From positions 1 to 14,105 of the forward strand of contig JAMQCK010000910.1 in assembly GCA_024196135.1 (NCBI GenBank): a stretch of 14,105 nucleotides of DNA, in the 5' to 3' direction. Every line of letters starts with the position of its first letter. The first letter of the stretch is position 1. This document shows, piece after piece, positions 1 through 10,383 of the stretch. Both the position numbers and the translations under genes were made by a program. The notes under the pieces are model-generated. The model worked only from the letters and a program-made list of their open reading frames with translations. It was not told the DNA's origin and did no database searches. The stretch comes from Pleurotus ostreatus/Saccharomyces cerevisiae fusant (Eukaryota > Opisthokonta).

Positions 1-129
1 GGCCTCCCGCTCGACCAGGAGGGCGACGAGGCAGCAGAGATCTGGGCAAAGACGCTCATGCAGTTCGACTACGACGCGATCGACGCCGCAGACGAGTGGT
101 GGCTACAGTGGGGGCAGTTCTTGGTTTAA
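1..129 (+). CDS. 3' end of an unidentified protein-coding gene
   Basis: Frame 1 is open from the window edge for 42 codons and ends at TAA (127-129). The visible C-terminus is acidic and rich in tryptophan, ending in the residues DEWWLQWGQFLV. Codon choice is GC-rich in the third position, as in the neighbouring genes, and the stop is followed by AT-richer DNA typical of a 3' untranslated region. I do not recognise the family from so short a tail. Acidic, Trp-rich ends of this kind occur in some fungal zinc-cluster transcription factors, but that is only a guess. Upstream exons lie outside the window. Confidence 0.6.
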   Translation, partial: GLPLDQEGDEAAEIWAKTLMQFDYDAIDAADEWWLQWGQFLV

Positions 130-406
130 TCGGAAGGAAGCGTCTATGTGTACATATCTCTCGCATGCTTTATCGTCTGGTTCTTTACATACTAATAGGG
201 CAGTCTATATGTCTATAGAGACAGAGGGACACCGTCCGGATAGATACTCACGTACCGTATACCCCAGTCGATTGCGGGTGTGATCGACTTCAAGCTCCTT
301 TGTTCTTCACGCCCATCATCATTCGGCCCACCGCCTATTCCTCGCGCCCGTCTGGCGCACTTCCTATCCTTACGAACATATCTACGACGTCGCTCTTTTA
401 TCGATA

Positions 407-1427
407 ATGTCTCTCAGGTTCAAGTGGTTCCGCAAGAGCCTCATCGGTACCAGGGCGTCGTTCGCGCGTGAAGTCACCGACTGACCAGCGTCTAGTGTTC
501 ATAATTCTCCTCTATCTCCTCCTAATCGGCTTCGCCTTCTTCTTGCGCCCGTACCTAGCGCGGCAGGATAGCGTCTGGATTCTAGTGTCCATCCCTCTGT
601 CCATGATCGCAGGATGCGTCATGTCGTGAGCACCCAGCCCGCCTGCCCTCCGACCTACTCTCATCATCGCCTAGCATATTTCACGTCAAGTTCTTTGGCA
701 CACCGCAGACAGTCGTCTGGGAGCTTGTGTGGCTATCGGGTTTTCTCCCGTTCGCTCTTAGTGCGTATACTATGTTCGCTCGCTCGCCCCCACTGACGCG
801 TCCTGCTAGTCGTGGCGTTCGTCATCTACACGGGAACCACTGGCGATGTGGCGCCTGCAGTCACCTCTGTGCTGTATGCGGCCGAGATAGTGGTGTTCAT
901 TGCCTGCTCGATCCGTGCGTCGCAATGCCTTTTACTTCCCGCCGCTCCCGCTAACCTTCACCCCCTTCGCAGATCTGCTCTACGCGCTCTCGCTACTCCT
1001 CTCGGCTACCCTGACGTCCTTCGCCTTCGATCGTGACATCTGGACCCGCGACCTCGACGCCTCTCCGTCTCCTTTCCCGGCGGGCTTCTTACTCCGGTAC
1101 TACACTCCCTGCCTGCGCCGTTCCGCCACGAACCCAACGACCGAGATCGAATACGCTATCCGCGGCTACCCGATGCCTACTCCGCATACCGAGGACACTG
1201 AGGTCAAGATCGCTCCTTCGGCGCCGGACTCGCCTACCATCTCGTCTGCTTCGCCGTCTGGTCTCGCGTCTCAGGAATCGCAGGCTTCGTCTCAGGCTTC
1301 AGAGCGCAAACCTTTGGGTCATCGTCCTACTGGCAGCCGAGCGTCTCTCGCGAGCACACTTATTCAAGTCCCGGACGAATTCCAGAAGCGCACTTCGATA
1401 CAGGTCTCGTTCCAGAATGTGGTATGA
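407..1427 (+). CDS. Four-transmembrane protein of unknown function with Ser/Pro-rich tail
   Basis: Five exons (407-446, 496-625, 675-760, 810-914, 973-1427) join in frame to give 271 residues. The introns are 49, 49, 49 and 58 nt; the first has a CTGAC branch point and all end in TAG or CAG. I chose ATG 407 because it leads directly through the first intron into the first hydrophobic segment. Predicted membrane spans are about 14-30, 40-61, 74-92 and 101-135, the last long enough to be a tight pair. The short N-terminus is basic (RFKWFRK), suggesting it is cytosolic. Residues 136-271 are hydrophilic, rich in Ser, Pro and Thr, with no catalytic motif. Four spans plus a cytosolic tail recall MARVEL-type membrane proteins, but no family motif is certain. 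The splicing model is strong because every junction restores one continuous reading frame; function is unknown. Confidence 0.75.
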
Positions 1428-1604
1428 TCTGGGTGGACGCGGAAGGTCTGTCGCCTGTAGGTTGGATGTCGGATGCTGGGGTCAGTCGTACGGGTAATGA
1501 GCGATAAACGTTGGTGGTGTAATCAGAGCTTCGAATGTAATGTGTCTGAAGGAAGAAGGAAATTCTGCGGCAAATCGTGTCAAAGAGTCGAGAGTCGGAG
1601 GCGA

Positions 1605-1704
1605 ACGCGTCCTTGCGCGAGGCGCGTCTTGACGCGGTCTGTCACATCACCTGACGGTGTTGACCTTGTGCGTGACAGACGCGACACAAACGGTCACGGA
1701 CGCG
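1605..1704 (+). promoter_or_regulatory. Cluster of ACGCG (MCB-like) motifs upstream of the SPT21-like gene
   Basis: The 425-bp gap between the membrane-protein stop and the SPT21-like start contains one full ACGCGT (1605-1610) and four more ACGCG cores (1623-1627 on the minus strand, 1632-1636, 1679-1683, 1700-1704) within 100 bp, about 150-250 bp before the start codon. ACGCGT is the MluI cell-cycle box bound by the MBF factor at G1/S genes in yeasts. Whether MBF binds here is inference. The genome is CpG-rich, and an ACGCGT plus an extra ACGCG also occur before VPS16 (5124-5129, 5175-5179), so the motif is not unique to this promoter. No other gene is seen in 1428-1852. Confidence 0.35.
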
Positions 1705-1852
1705 AGATACACGCTTTTTCCCGTCCAATTATCAACTTGTAATTTGCTCTCGTTCGCGCCACTCAGGTCAGCTCCCGCGCGCAGGAAATCTCCTCATCTC
1801 ACCCATATCTCTGACAGTTACTTCCCTGCATGCAATAACCATCCAAGCCTCG

Positions 1853-4800
1853 ATGACAGACACTCGGAATCTTCGCATTTTGTACACGATCAACGCCAAC
1901 CCTCAGTATATCCTTGCACGCACTTTGAGACCAGTCGAGGTCTCCATACTGCCAGATGCACCCGCCGGACCCTCTTCTCCCCAGGCGAGATACGCCACAG
2001 CTCAGCTGAAGCCATGTCTGGATGCGGTCTGCCGCTCCAGTCCCGAATTACTCCAGGACAAATCGAGGGATTTCTCAGTATATTTGCTCGACCCTCTGGA
2101 GTCAAGTTTTGTCGCAACGAAGCAAGGCGTAGGCTTTGATCGAGGTGTAGCGGTCGGACTAGGGCTGCTGTCCACCGCACATGAGATCGCGGATACGCCA
2201 GTGACGGGCACAGTGGTCCGATTACCCACGAACCAGGAAGCAGTTGAAATTATCTTGTCGTTTACGGAGGTGCGTTAGCTCCCTAACCTCTTGTTCAATA
2301 TCTGATTGCTTCCTCCAGACCCGAGCATCTCGTCGAAACCCATCGCCACTTCCCCCACCTGCACCAGTGCCACAGACGCCGGCACCCACTGAACCTACAC
2401 CACCCCCCGCACCAGCCAAGACTCATGCCACTCGCAATTCTCTCACTCTCACACGTGCCGTCTCCCTCCCAGCATCTTCCTCCGCAGCCTCCACATCCGC
2501 ACCACCCTCGAAAGCGCCGCCAAACTGGTCCCTCGTAAACCCCAGCAAAGTCAAGAAGAAACCCCCGCATAAACTCAAAGAGCCGCAAACGGTGTCATAT
2601 ACCAACGAGCCATACGCACACGCGCCCCGCGCGGACTATATTCTTGCGAATACGCAGACGTACATTGGGCCGAAGACGAAGAAGGGACGGCCGACGCAAC
2701 CGCCGTCAACGGGTGCGCAGATGTGGATGGTGGGGCCTTCGGGGTCGACCCCGAGTACCACGACCAGTACCACTACTAGCGCGGCGAGTACGCCCGCGTC
2801 AGCGCCTGGACCGTCTCCCGCACATGCGCCTTCGCCCTTGCCAGCACCCTCACCCTCACCTGCAGTGGCGCCTTCACCTGCAGTGGCACCTTCACCTGCC
2901 GTAGCACCCTCACCCGTCGCCGCCATGTCCCCGCCCACCATCCCCACCGGCGAAAACCTCTCCCAAGAAGCCAAGCACAACCTCCTCGACGTCCTCGCGC
3001 TCATCATGGCCTGCTCGGGGGACGCGACGCAGCAGGCGGCGCTGTTGGCGTCTCTCAGCACCATCGACTCGAGCTCGCCTGAGCAAACGGCGGTGGTGCT
3101 GGAGCAGATTAAGGCGGTGCTGTTGAGGGGGAGGAGTGTGGGGCCACCTCCGCTGAGCCTGCCTTCATCTCAAGCGAGCCATTCGCTTGCTCAGACGGGC
3201 CAGCCTGACGGCATGGTAGTGGACAAGGAAAACTGTAACCCGTCGCCGCCGAAGCGGACTGGGAAGGAGGTGGTCGCCACGCCGAGCACCTCTACTGCTG
3301 AGAGTAGGACGGGGTTGCAGCGCTCGGCGTCGGGACTGCAGAATTCGACGTCGAAGTCAAATGCGGCGCCGGTCGTTGTCCCTCCTGCCGTGCCGGCACC
3401 AACCGAGGCCGGTTCATCCACTGTTAGCAGGAAGCGCACCTTCGACCAGTTCGCGGCCGGGATGTCGGCGCGGGTGGGGCGGAACAAGGAGCAGAGGCGG
3501 CAGAGTGGGAGTGGGGAGAACAGGGTGCCCGCCACGTCTCCCGTGCGCGGGCCCGCAAGACAGTCTGGCACGTTCGGGAGGGCGAACTCGAGCAACGATG
3601 CGTCCTCGCAGCGCACCGCGAGCACGTCCAATCCCACGGCGAGCTCGTCCCATCGCCCGCCGAGTGCATCCCATCGCGTCGTAAGTGCCTCCTCCCCCGT
3701 GCGGCCTCCGAACAGGCGACCGTACACCATGCCGTCGTGGGCGCGCACGGACACGGCGACGCAGCCGCGGCTATCGGAGGAGGCGCAGAGGCAGCAGCGG
3801 GAGGCGGATGCGAGGCGGAGGGAGGTGAGGCTGGCGAGGAAGAGGGAGAGGAGGGCGGCGAGGCAGGGGGTGGATACGGAGGACGACAGCTATAGCGAGA
3901 GCGGAGGGGACTTTAGCTCGAATGGAGTCAGCTCAAATGGAGGAAGGAGCGGCAAGGCAGGGAGGGGTGCCAAGGCGAGCACGAGCGCTAACACGACGAA
4001 GCCCATGAAACCCGTTGCGGCCCTGCCTCTATTTCCCTCAAGCTCGTCCTTCCCTATCTCGTCGTCCGCGGACCTGCCACCGCCCAGCACGCCGCCGAGG
4101 AGGCGGGCGGGAAGTTTGCCCGCAACGCCGGACGAGCTGGGTGGCTCGCTCTTTACGCCCAGTACGCCACGTGGGTTGCGTGCCCCGACGACGCCAGTGA
4201 CACCGCGAAGACAACGCCCGTCGCCTATCAAGACGCCGCGGTCGAAGTCTGTGGGGGCGGATGGGGCGGACATGCCTCTTGATGGAGGAGAAGGAGGGTG
4301 GGACGACGACGACGACTTCCTGAGCAAGGAGCTCTCCGAGTCGCCCTCCGCGGGCAGGTCGAGCGATATGCGGCGGTTCGATTCGAGCGATGCGCGGCGA
4401 TTCAATTCGGGGTACGTGCCGCCGTCGTCGCCGTTACCGCCCTCCAGCCCGCCTCGGTCGAGTCCTTTGGACCATCCCATGGAGTTGGAAATGGAGGACG
4501 GGGACGAGACCATCTTGTCGCCTGAGCCGCTCGTGGGGACGCCCAACTCGGCGGAAGATCTCGGGGGCACACAGGATGGGTTCGCGGGTGCGAACGAGGC
4601 AGGCGGTCTCGCGGGCACCGCGGAAGGTCTCGAGGGCTCTTCCGACGACGCCTTCGACATGCTTCAGCTCTTCTCGGGCTCTGACGCCATGTTGGGCAGC
4701 GAGGGTCTGAACGACGCGCCGGGCATCGACATGTCGATGTTCGAGAACGGACTGGCCGATATGGATTTTACGGAGTTTTGGCAGTCCATGGGGCCGCTGT

Positions 4801-4997
4801 TGCATGACAGCGGGGCGTTGCAGGGTGGCGAAGGAGGGCTGCAAGGTGATGGGGGAGGGGGCCAGCAGGAGGGGGCGGGGCAGCAGCAGCATCAGGACAT
4901 GCAGCATGGGACTTGGGACGGGACTACTTTCGGGACTGGACAGCAGGCAGAGTCGGTTCAGGATGTGCATTCGTTGTTTAGTGGGTGTTTGTTATGA
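1853..4997 (+). CDS. SPT21/Ams2 N-terminal-domain-like transcription regulator, 1031 aa
   Basis: Two exons (1853-2269 and 2319-4997) are joined across a 49-nt intron (GTGCGT...CTCCAG) and give 1031 residues. Residues 1-139 form the only globular-looking block. It starts with LRILYTINANPQYILAR and includes LKPCLDAVCRSSPEL, DFSVYLLDPLE and GVAVGLGLLS, which match my memory of the Ams2/SPT21 N-terminal domain. Family members (yeast Spt21, fission yeast Ams2) promote histone gene transcription. The rest is low complexity: a KTKKGRP/GAQMWMVG segment near 258-278, APSPAV repeats (315-340), a KEN box (442-444), a strongly basic Arg-rich stretch (about 635-657), a run of Asp (about 795-805), and an acidic-hydrophobic C-terminus (about 919-966) resembling an activation domain. 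There are only about five cysteines, so the GATA finger of Ams2 is absent. The ORF is real; the family name is less certain. A further cryptic intron in the long second exon cannot be excluded. Confidence 0.7.
2844..2921 (+). repeat. In-frame 18-bp tandem repeat (APSPAV units)
   Basis: Three consecutive 18-bp units (2868-2885, 2886-2903, 2904-2921) encode APSPAV, APSPAV and APSPVA, preceded by a related unit from 2844. The units differ mainly at third codon positions. They lie in the disordered Pro/Ala-rich part of the SPT21-like protein (residues 315-340), so copy number could vary between strains without shifting the frame. Confidence 0.85.
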
Positions 4998-5225
4998 GTA
5001 CTTATAGGCCTCTGTTGTTGTCCTTGCTATGTACACGGGATAGTGTTGCTTGTTAGCTGCCATACGTACGCTGTCAAACCATTCTAGCTTTCTCAAGTTC
5101 CTGACCCCGAAGTTCAACTTGTCACGCGTCCGTCACGAGTACTCTCGGTTGCCGGACCGACCTCCGAGCGCTTGACGCGAAGGTCTCCTCGTCGTCTTGC
5201 ACGGCGAGGCGCTTAGGCCGTAACG

Positions 5226-8200
5226 ATGCCCGACCACCCAACGACATCATGGCAGGCCATGCAAGATGGCAAGGTCTTCTACCGCAAGCAGCAGCTGTAC
5301 ATGATACCCGACAAACTCCCCAACCTCGCCGACTACATCGTTGCAGGATGTCGGTATGGTGGTCCCCTCGGTGCGTGTATCAACTCACTCAGTAGGGATG
5401 TCTGCTGAACCTGCTGTAGCACTCATGCGAGATAACACGAAGATGATTGCGCTCGGACGTGCTGCACCCACTTTCCAGAAGGCCGAGATACGCGTTTACT
5501 CCGCCTCGGGGGATGGACTGCTACTGTTCACTGTGACATCAAGTCCCCTTCCTGCATGAATCCCAGCTTATACATCCCTTCCCTAGTGGAACCAAGGCCG
5601 CATCATTCGCTTCGCGTGGACGCACGACGAGCGACTAGTTGTGCTGAACGAGGAGGGCGTGTACCGGATCTATGACCTCCAGGGCGAATACGAGCAGTAC
5701 TCGCTCGGGAGTGAGGCGGGCGAGCTCGGCGTCATCGATGCGCAGATCATGGAGAGTGGTCTGGTCGCTCTGACGGGGTCGCTGTCGCTGCTGGAGGTCA
5801 AGGGCTGGGCGGGGTCGCGTCCAGTGACGCTCGCGAATCCTGGTGCGTGTACTGCTATATGCTCAATGAAGCGCTACTGAACTGGACAAATCTAGGTCTC
5901 ATCGAACCCCCTTCCGCCTGGGCAGTCATTCCACCGGACTACACCAGCTCCCGACACGTCGAGGTCCTTCTCTCCGTGGACTCCACCATCTACACCGTCG
6001 ACAACCTCGAGTGCATTGACCAGCGCCTCTCGCGCGGCCCCTTCACACAGATCGCGCCTTCGCCCAAGGGTCAGAACCTGGCGCTCCTCACGTATACCGG
6101 CACTCTCCTTGTCGTCTCTTCGGACTTCCAGCGCAGCTTCACCGAGTTCGACACGACCAATGTGCCGGGGGCGGAGGGGAATGTGCGGCAGGTGGCGTGG
6201 TGTGGAGATGATGCGATCCTGGTCACTTGGGAGTCGCTGGTAATCTTGGTTGGGCCGTTTGGTGACACGCTGCAGTGAGTGGGTAGAGATGTGTAATTAG
6301 TGTGGGGGCTAACACAAGCAAGGTTCTTCTACCCCGGATCGACTTTCGTCGTAACAGAGCCCGATGGCATACGAGTTATTGGGCCAGACGTCTGCGATTT
6401 CATCCAGAAAGTGCCTGGTATGTGCAACATCTTCCGGCATTCAGACTGATTGCTTATGTGTTACTAGCGCCCTCGCTCTCCGTCTTCCGCCCCGGATCCA
6501 CCTCTCCTGCTGCCATCCTGTACGATGCGTGGGAGAGCTTCTCACACCGCTCGTCCAAGGCACATGAGAGCATCAAGAATATCCGCCCCGACCTCGCCGC
6601 CGCGGTAGACGAATGTATAGCTGCTGCCGGTCAGGAATGGGAGCCGTATTGGCAGCGCAGGCTGCTCAACGTATGCAGACTTTGTGCCCTAATTCAATGT
6701 CTGCTTGACTGACGGAAAATGACCAGGCTGCCAAGCTTGGTCGCGGTTTCCTCGACCTCTACGACCCCACTGACTTCGTGCGCATGGGCTGCACGCTGAA
6801 AGTCCTCAATGCTGTGCGGTTCTACGAGATCGGCATACCACTGACTTATGCACAGTAAGTCTTCGTCCTCTGGTTCTTTGCCCATCCACTCCTACACACT
6901 TCGACTCCTGCACTTCACTTACTCAACCCATCCAGATATACCCACACCTCCCCCTCCCATCTCATCGCCCGCCTCACCTCCCGCAACATGCACCTCCTCG
7001 CCCTCCGCATCTCCTCCTTCCTCGAACTCAAGCCCGACACCGTCCTTCGGCACTGGGCAAGCGCGAAAATTGCGCGCTCACGTTCATCAGCGACGGGCGA
7101 CGAAGGCGGCGGATCTGGCGGTCCGGATGCAGACGACGAAGTCTGCAGGACGATCGTGGAGAAGTTCGAAGCGCTGGGCGGGGCGGAGGTCAGCTATGCG
7201 GATATTGCGAAGCGGGCGTGGGAGGTGGGGAGGGCGGGGTTGGCGACGAAGGTGAGCTTGGGTTGTGAGAAAGAAGGGGCGATGGTGCTGATGTGGATGT
7301 GGAGCTACTGGATCATGAACCGAGGGCAAGCGACCAGGTGCCTTTGTTGTTGACGATGAAGGAGGATAGGCTAGCGTTGGAGAAGGCGGTCGATAGCGGG
7401 GATACTGACTTGGGTAAGCCTTTGCTACCCTCCCTTCCTCACCATCAAGGCTAACTCATACGCCCTCTCAGTTTACCAAGTCCTGCTGCACCTCCACAAA
7501 CGTCTCCCCCTCGGCACCTTCTTCCGCCTCATCGAAGACGGCGGACCCAAGCTCGCCCTCGCCAGCCGATTGCTGCAAGTGTACGCGCGCGAGCAGGACA
7601 AGGAGATGCTAAGGGACTTCTACTACTCGGATGATCGAAGGGTGGAGAGCGCGGTGCTGTCGTTGGAGGAGGCGGCGACGATGCAGGATCCGGAGTCGAA
7701 GATCACGGCGGTGAAGGCGGCGCAGAGATTCTTTTCGGAGGATAAGGATAGGGCGTTTGAGGCGAAGGTGAATGGCCTTCGAATATGGGGTTCATGGCGA
7801 GTGTTGACGCAAGGCCGCTGTAGATGATGGACGAGAGCGTGCGCCTGATGACGCTGCAGCAGCAGCTGGAGAAGGAGACGGATGGACGGGTGACGTTCTT
7901 CGGATTGAATGTGAACGAGACCATCCGTGCATGCCTCACGAACGGTCTCTCGAAGCGTGCAGACAAGATCAAGTCGGATTTCAAGGTGCCGGACAAAAGG
8001 TGAGCTCTACTTCCAGTCATCTCTCTCGCTGGCCTCACTCCGTTCGATCACTTCCTGACGCTTCTGCTGCAGGTTCTGGTACACTAAACTCTACGCCCTC
8101 ACCTCTGTCCGGGACTGGGAAGCCCTCGACACATTCGCCAAGTCGAAGCGCAGTCCCATCGGCTACGAGCCCTTCGTGCGGCACCTCATCGAGAAGGGCC

Positions 8201-8459
8201 ACCCTACGCAGGCAGTCCCGTACGTCGCGCGGTGCGACTCGCCGAAGCGAGCAGACCTGTATGTGGAATGTGGGGAGTGGCGGATGGCAGGGCAGGCGTG
8301 CAAGGAGAGAGGGGACAAGGCAAAGCTGGAGTGAGTGTTGTCTTCCTCAGACCGTGGACGAAGAGTGATACTGATGACCTTTGCAGAGAACTCAGAAGGA
8401 AGTGCCCGAATTCGATGATCGAGCGGGAGTTAGCGCAGATTGCTACGACCTTGAAGTAG
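5226..8459 (+). CDS. VPS16: Vps16, HOPS/CORVET vacuolar sorting subunit
   Basis: Thirteen exons join in frame to give 848 residues, the usual length for Vps16. Exons: 5226-5370, 5420-5532, 5587-5842, 5896-6274, 6323-6417, 6468-6670, 6727-6854, 6936-7251, 7305-7413, 7472-7767, 7824-7999, 8073-8330 and 8387-8459. The 12 introns are 48-81 nt with standard borders. The N-terminus carries [13 protein letters not shown] and [14 protein letters not shown] (residues 44-57), hallmarks of the Vps16 N-terminal beta-propeller (about 1-410); [12 protein letters not shown] and [13 protein letters not shown] follow. The alpha-solenoid half (about 515-845) includes [39 protein letters not shown] and the LANGLSK-like [19 protein letters not shown]. 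Vps16 binds Vps33 and sits in the core of the HOPS and CORVET tethering complexes that drive SNARE-mediated fusion at endosomes and the vacuole. Residues about 488-508 are an extra Gly/Ser/Asp-rich loop. The start is supported by its position just before the conserved block and by the 228-bp upstream spacer. Confidence 0.96.
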
Positions 8460-9432
8460 CGGAGGAATTTGCATTGGGTGCGGCACGCTGCCGCTTAGCA
8501 TCAGCTATACTGTGATACGAGTGTGGTCATCAGTAAAATGACCCCAATGTTATAGCCCAACATTTCATCGGCTTGATTATGGCGCGATATAGTCTCGAGC
8601 ACGCGATGCTATAGCAAGCCATGCCACAATATAAGAGACGGGAACGCGTTTTGACACCGGCCGCTGCTGCTGTATATCCATGCAGCATGTTCTAAGAGGA
8701 GTCACCGACGTGTGTAGCTCGGCGTAGCTCTCGAGAATTCGCATATTGAGCCACACGTCTTGAGGCTCCTCTTATGAACGTCCCAAACGTACCCCAGCAC
8801 GCAGCGCTGATTTTACTTTGAGGTACGTACAACACAACGAGAACACAAAGAGACGGTATTAAAAGAGCTACATTGTGATTCAACTGGGCCGTTTGAAAGG
8901 CCTGCTACGCGTCTACGCTGCCATCGCCTACACATCCTGCCAAGGAGATGTTCGACCGAATGGAGGATGAGTCGACTCTCATGGGAAGGTGAGATGAAGG
9001 TGTAGCGTTCCAACATGTACGATTGGGTATGCTATGAGGACACAACAGGCAGGACCATGCGATATTGATAGGTACGGATGAAGCGCCGCCTGCGGCGTGA
9101 CTGTTCCGAAGACAGACAGAGCGGGAGATGACCGGCGACTGGTGACGGTGGTGGTGGGAAAGTCATGCAAAACAACACAGTGCAGCAGCCCGAGGCGACA
9201 GACGTGGGGGGAGGGTGAGTCGGATGAATGGGGTGGGAAAGCAGAACGAGAGCGAAACGAAAAAGTTGGCGACCCGGGCAGTTTCGGCCACGTCGCGAGA
9301 TGCGGAAATGAGAAGCAGCAAGATTGTGGGCTGATTCGAACGGGTTACGAGCGTGGAGCGTGGACGCGACATCGCCTAGACGATCCAGTTTGTTATAGAC
9401 CGTCGAGAGGTCTGTCCCTAGGTATATCTTGA
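8460..9432. other. Intergenic region, no supported gene
   Basis: This stretch after the VPS16 stop contains the VPS16 3' untranslated region and then mixed-composition DNA. Short minus-strand ORFs are present, including a 44-codon one that starts at 9165 behind a pyrimidine-rich stretch (9180-9300 read on the minus strand), but none has a recognisable domain or a continuation through good splice sites. A minus-strand transcript starting near 9200 is possible; I cannot support a coding model. Confidence 0.5.
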
Positions 9433-9438
9433 TATACC
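9421..9438. repeat. Perfect 8-bp inverted repeat at the left element border
   Basis: The bases GGTATATC-TT-GATATACC form a perfect palindrome with a 2-nt loop. It straddles the point (about 9433) where similarity to the right-hand repeat begins. A related ATATCAAGA motif recurs inside both repeats (9548-9556 and 12857-12865). It may be part of the element or of the target site. Confidence 0.7.
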
Positions 9439-9540
9439 CTATGCCTATAGGGGGGTGTATTACATTATTCCCTATCGTTACTGACCAGTGGCTATAGGGC
9501 ATATCTCGTTGTTCCCCCTACCTACATTCAGATATTTCCC
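9433..9540 (+). repeat. Left terminal inverted repeat
   Basis: This is the left copy of the repeat. The best-conserved core is six G (9450-9455), T, then GTATTACATTAT (9457-9468), matching the reverse complement of 12901-12919 at 18 of 19 bases. ACTGACCAGT (9480-9489) follows in the corresponding place. Similarity fades in the C-rich stretch around 9512-9545. Length is judged by eye. Confidence 0.65.
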
Positions 9541-9778
9541 CCTCTAATATCAAGAAATATAACCGGGGTTGAATCCCTTTTGATGGCATTCGGAGAGCGT
9601 GGCGACAATATCTGGGTTGATGGCTGTTGATGGCAGCCCTTCTCGCTGCATCGGGGCAGGCCGTGCCACATGCGCCGCCCGCATCGGGCAGGTCGCCCTC
9701 GTCGCGCCGATACGCGCGGGATGCGGTTGATGGGAAATCTTCCCGCGCCGTGCACGCGGAGCGCGCCGAATCTGCCGC

Positions 9779-9815
<37 letters not shown>

Positions 9816-10383
9816 TCCCACCTCCCGCCCTCGCCCGCCTCGAACATCACCGCTCCCGTCCTGCCGCTATCACCGCCGCTGACGCTGGCCTTCGCTCGCT
9901 TTTGTCCTGGCTTGTTTCTCCCCTCCCCGCACGGGCACGCTGCGGCAAGACGCGCGTTCACCACAACACGTGGCCGATCAAAAACTTCGCGGTTGCTGCT
10001 GCTCCGTTCGCCCTCCTCCGTGCACGTCAATCAAGGACGCCTCTCCTTGTCGAACACATGCTGTATTTTCATTGAACGGAACTGGATAATTGACCAACAA
10101 CGGGCTGATCACAGCCCACAGCGCGTATCGGCGATCGGTGATCGCATTGGATGGAGGCGACAACCCTTCCCCCTCTCGCGTCCTCCCCCCTCTTCCTTTC
10201 CGCCCTCCCTGCTTCATCGATTCCTATCCCTGACGGAATGCGCGCTCTAGCCATAGCCCGTTCGGACGCTCTCGCGTGTGCCCAGCACTTACCAGGATTT
10301 CCCCACTCCACACCCGCGATCATCACCCCCTCTCTCCGTTGACCGCCCCCTCCAGAGGTCAAGGACGTCACCTTTCCCCGTAC
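9541..10383. other. GC-rich, pyrimidine-rich non-coding stretch, possible promoter
   Basis: This part of the element interior holds the GCC microsatellite and, from about 10150 to 10390, long C/T tracts on the plus strand, as commonly seen upstream of fungal genes. Open frames across it are compositional: they encode poly-Ala, Ser/Pro or Arg runs and change character abruptly. I read the right part as a possible promoter of the candidate gene that follows. Confidence 0.35.
9783..9815 (+). repeat. (GCC)11 microsatellite
   Basis: Eleven uninterrupted GCC triplets, preceded by a few imperfect CTG/CCG units. On one strand it would encode poly-Ala and on the other poly-Gly or poly-Ala, which explains the long open frames through this area. 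I see no splice or domain support for translation. Confidence 0.95.

Noticed and set aside
280..471. 63-codon ORF upstream of the membrane protein
   Set aside because: It is in a different frame from the spliced gene starting at 407, overlaps its first exon and intron, and has no independent support.
3890..4660. 256-codon minus-strand ORF inside the SPT21-like gene
   Set aside because: It is the reverse shadow of GC-rich coding sequence; the plus strand has the intron-supported frame and the product has no domain.
8813..9170. Minus-strand ORFs after VPS16 as a convergent gene
   Set aside because: The frames are short, change without good splice sites, and give no recognisable protein.
9325..9350. 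tRNA B-box-like GTTCGAATC on the minus strand
   Set aside because: The flanking bases do not form a T-stem and no acceptor stem or anticodon arm can be drawn.
9627..10250. 207-codon plus-strand ORF with a poly-Ala run, and the minus-strand ORF opposite
   Set aside because: Both exist because the GCC microsatellite and C/T-rich DNA lack stops; there is no domain and no splice support.
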